From Oscillospiraceae bacterium (GTDB lineage: Bacteria > Bacillota > Clostridia > Oscillospirales > Oscillospiraceae): a DNA stretch of 13,768 nucleotides. Below the pieces are notes generated by a model. That model was given only the letters and a program-made list of their open reading frames with translations. It ran no database searches and was not told the origin of the DNA. Made by a program: the position numbers and the translations under genes. The DNA is taken from positions 1-13,768 of the forward strand of contig JAHHSJ010000052.1 of NCBI GenBank assembly GCA_020025295.1, in the 5' to 3' direction. Positions 12,152 to 13,768 of this stretch are shown one piece after another (the first letter of the stretch is position 1; each line of letters starts with the position of its first letter).

Positions 12152-13558
12152 ATGCTCACTTACTCGTTTGAAACGATTGGCTCTTGCAGTATGTACGAGC
12201 ATCTGTACCGCTGTATTCAGGAGGACATCCGCTCCGGACGGCTGAAAGCCAACGAAAAACTGCCCAGCAAGCGCAGCTTTGCACGACATCTGGGCGTCAG
12301 CGTCATTACCGTGGAAAATGCTTACGCTCAGCTGCTGGCGGAAGGGTACATCTACTCCCTGCCCAAGCGTGGCTTTTTTGTGGAAGCGCTGCCTCCGGCC
12401 CCTTCGGTGCAGGCGCCTTGCGAGTCGGCCGCTCCGGCGGAACCGACACAACACTGGAACGCCGACTTTGTCACCAACCAGATTCCACCGGAAAACTTCC
12501 CCTTCTCCACATGGACCAAGCTGCTGCGCAATGTGCTCAGTCAGGAGGGCAAAAACCTGATGCAAGCCCCCTCGGCGCAAGGCTGCCGGGAGCTGCAATC
12601 CGCCATCGCGCACCACCTCTACGCCTTCCGGGGAATGCAGGTACAGCCGGAGCAGATCGTCATTGGCGCAGGAACCGAATACCTCTGCGGCCTTTTGGTA
12701 CAGTTACTGGGACGGGATGCGGTGTATGCCGTGGAAGAGCCTTGCTACCAGAAGCCGGCAAAAATCTATGAAACCTGCGGTGCCGCCTGCGTCTCGATCC
12801 CCATGGACAAGGACGGAGTGCGTCTGGATGCGCTGGAAGCTTCCGGTGCTGACATTCTCCACCTTTCCCCCTCCCACCACTTCCCCACCGGCATCGTCAT
12901 GCCGGTGAGCCGTCGGTTGCAGCTGCTCCACTGGTGCGCACAGAAGCAGGGGCGGTACATTCTGGAGGACGACTACGACTGCGAGTTCCGCACCAACGGC
13001 AAGCCTATCCCCACCCTGCAAAGCATCGACACCACCGGGCGGGTCATTTACATCAACACCTTCTCCAAAACCCTTGCCTCCACCATGCGTATCAGCTACA
13101 TGGTGCTGCCCATGCCGCTGGTGGACGCCTTCCGGGACAAGCTGGGCTTTTACGCCTGCACCGTCTCCACCTTTGAGCAGCTGGCGCTGGCGGAGTTCAT
13201 TCAGGGCGGTTATTTTGAAAAGCACCTCAACCGGATGCGCAATCACTACCGCACCCAAAAAAGTGCCATTCTGACGCAGCTGTCTGAGAGTGCCATCGCT
13301 CCCAAGATTTCCGTACTCATGGAAAAGGAGGGTCTGCACTTCCTGCTGAAGGTACACGCCCCGGTTTCCGACGAAGCTTTGCTCCGCTGCGCCGCAGACC
13401 GTGAGGTGCGGATTTCCTGCGTCTCCCAGTACTACCGAGGCACCCCCTCCTGTCCTCGGACCATCGTGGTCAACTACGCCGGACTCAGCACAGAGCATAG
13501 AGAAGAAGCCATTGCCCTGCTGATTGACAGCATTGCCGCCGCCATAGCACAAGCATAA
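12152..13558 (+). CDS. MocR/PdxR-family regulator (GntR winged helix fused to PLP aminotransferase-like domain)
   Basis: A 468-aa transcription regulator. Residues 12-75 form a GntR winged helix (MYEHLYRCIQEDIRSGRLK, KLPSKRSFARHLGVSVITVENAYAQL, GYIYSLPKRGFFVE). A proline/alanine-rich linker covers about 80-100. Residues 106-468 are a fold-type I aminotransferase domain with EDDYDCEFR (272-280; aspartate and tyrosine contacting PLP) and the Schiff-base Lys306 in NTFSKTLAS. Members bind PLP and often control pyridoxal synthesis (PdxR), GABA use (GabR) or other amino acid genes, and usually repress themselves. GGGAGGG six bases before the ATG at 12152 sets the start. Possible targets here are its own promoter, the divergent DUF1653-kinase gene, or the gene starting near 13756, whose promoter carries a long inverted repeat. 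The effector besides PLP is unknown. Confidence 0.93.
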   Translation: MLTYSFETIGSCSMYEHLYRCIQEDIRSGRLKANEKLPSKRSFARHLGVSVITVENAYAQLLAEGYIYSLPKRGFFVEALPPAPSVQAPCESAAPAEPTQHWNADFVTNQIPPENFPFSTWTKLLRNVLSQEGKNLMQAPSAQGCRELQSAIAHHLYAFRGMQVQPEQIVIGAGTEYLCGLLVQLLGRDAVYAVEEPCYQKPAKIYETCGAACVSIPMDKDGVRLDALEASGADILHLSPSHHFPTGIVMPVSRRLQLLHWCAQKQGRYILEDDYDCEFRTNGKPIPTLQSIDTTGRVIYINTFSKTLASTMRISYMVLPMPLVDAFRDKLGFYACTVSTFEQLALAEFIQGGYFEKHLNRMRNHYRTQKSAILTQLSESAIAPKISVLMEKEGLHFLLKVHAPVSDEALLRCAADREVRISCVSQYYRGTPSCPRTIVVNYAGLSTEHREEAIALLIDSIAAAIAQA

Positions 13559-13647
13559 AAAACAAGCCAAAAACTATGGAATAAGCCAGATAAGGAAGTA
13601 ATTCAGACAGCACGAACTGCTTTTTAATCCGGCAATACCGACCCGAT

Positions 13648-13675
13648 TTGCGCATAACCACAGGTATGCTATACT
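13648..13675 (+). promoter_or_regulatory. Candidate promoter of the gene at the right edge
   Basis: TTGCGC (13648-13653), 16-base spacer, TATACT (13670-13675) preceded by TGC, an extended -10. The -10 box lies in the inverted repeat at 13669-13690. The stretch 13559-13647 holds only a weak AGCA/TGCT hairpin with a T-run (near 13612-13626), which might end the MocR transcript. Confidence 0.55.
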
Positions 13676-13690
13676 TTCGATAAAGTATAG
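13669..13690 (+). repeat. Inverted repeat over the -10 box and start point
   Basis: CTATACTTT and AAAGTATAG form a perfect 9-base inverted repeat around CGAT. It covers the -10 box and the likely start point. As DNA it would be a well-placed repressor site. Shortly after it, GTTAGA (13691-13696 region) and TCTAAC (13712-13717 region) form another inverted pair around CTGATCAG. Confidence 0.6.
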
Positions 13691-13755
13691 AGTTAGACTG
13701 ATCAGAATGATTCTAACAGTCAGAGTTATTAACGATCGAAAAGAGGTATACATAT

Positions 13756-13768
13756 ATGCTTTTAAAGT
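13756..13768 (+). CDS. Probable start of a further gene (first codons only)
   Basis: ATG CTT TTA AAG begins nine bases after AAGAGG (13741-13746) and about 75 bases after a plausible promoter. Only four codons are inside the window, so nothing can be said of the product. Its place directly downstream of a MocR-type gene makes it a candidate target. Confidence 0.4.

Noticed and set aside
1..13768. tRNA, rRNA, CRISPR array, insertion sequence, prophage or toxin-antitoxin genes
   Set aside because: None seen. There is no repeat-spacer pattern, transposase motif, tRNA cloverleaf or target-site duplication that I could recognise by reading.

Overview
The window looks like a chromosomal segment from a low-oxygen Gram-positive bacterium of the class Clostridia, probably a gut Oscillospiraceae-type organism. 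The signs are strong AGGAGG ribosome binding sites, moderately GC-rich genes separated by AT-rich gaps, a two-gene SufB/SufC minimal Fe-S system, a lysine riboswitch in front of an NhaC-family transporter, and a MocR-type regulator. The taxon is an inference from family content. There are 12 protein genes (one cut by the left edge) and a possible 13th starting at the right edge. I see no tRNA, rRNA, CRISPR array, insertion sequence or phage gene.

Layout, left to right. (1) 1-2620, minus strand: a three-gene operon with its own promoter, reading HTH-nucleotidyltransferase fusion, then extracellular solute-binding protein, then ABC ATPase running off the left edge. It resembles phosphocholine/2-aminoethylphosphonate uptake and CTP-activation modules. 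(2) 2881-4225, minus: a stand-alone CPA-type cation/proton antiporter with promoter, leader hairpin and terminator. (3) 4395-5254, plus: a PAP2-family membrane phosphatase/phosphotransferase. (4) 5329-5909, plus: a small two-CBS-domain protein preceded by a twin palindrome. (5) 5919-7666, minus: sufC-sufB. (6) 7701-8274, minus: type 1 isopentenyl-diphosphate isomerase. (7) 8301-10340, minus: an NhaC-family transporter under a well-preserved lysine riboswitch. (8) 10430-11257, plus: a HAD hydrolase. (9) 11264-12049, minus: a DUF1653-shikimate kinase fusion. (10) 12094-13558, plus: a MocR/PdxR-type GntR-aminotransferase regulator, followed by a promoter region with a long inverted repeat and the probable start of another gene.

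Most genes are single transcription units with a recognisable sigma-A-type promoter (16-17 bp spacer) and often an intrinsic terminator, some shared between convergent genes. The parts most worth a second look are the HTH-nucleotidyltransferase/ABC operon and its candidate operator repeats, the DUF1653-shikimate kinase fusion with altered substrate-site residues, the lysine riboswitch that assigns a probable substrate to an NhaC protein, and the minimal SUF pair with a triple-cysteine tail on SufC. I found no multi-gene system that is clearly unknown to science. The first operon is the best candidate for an under-described one.
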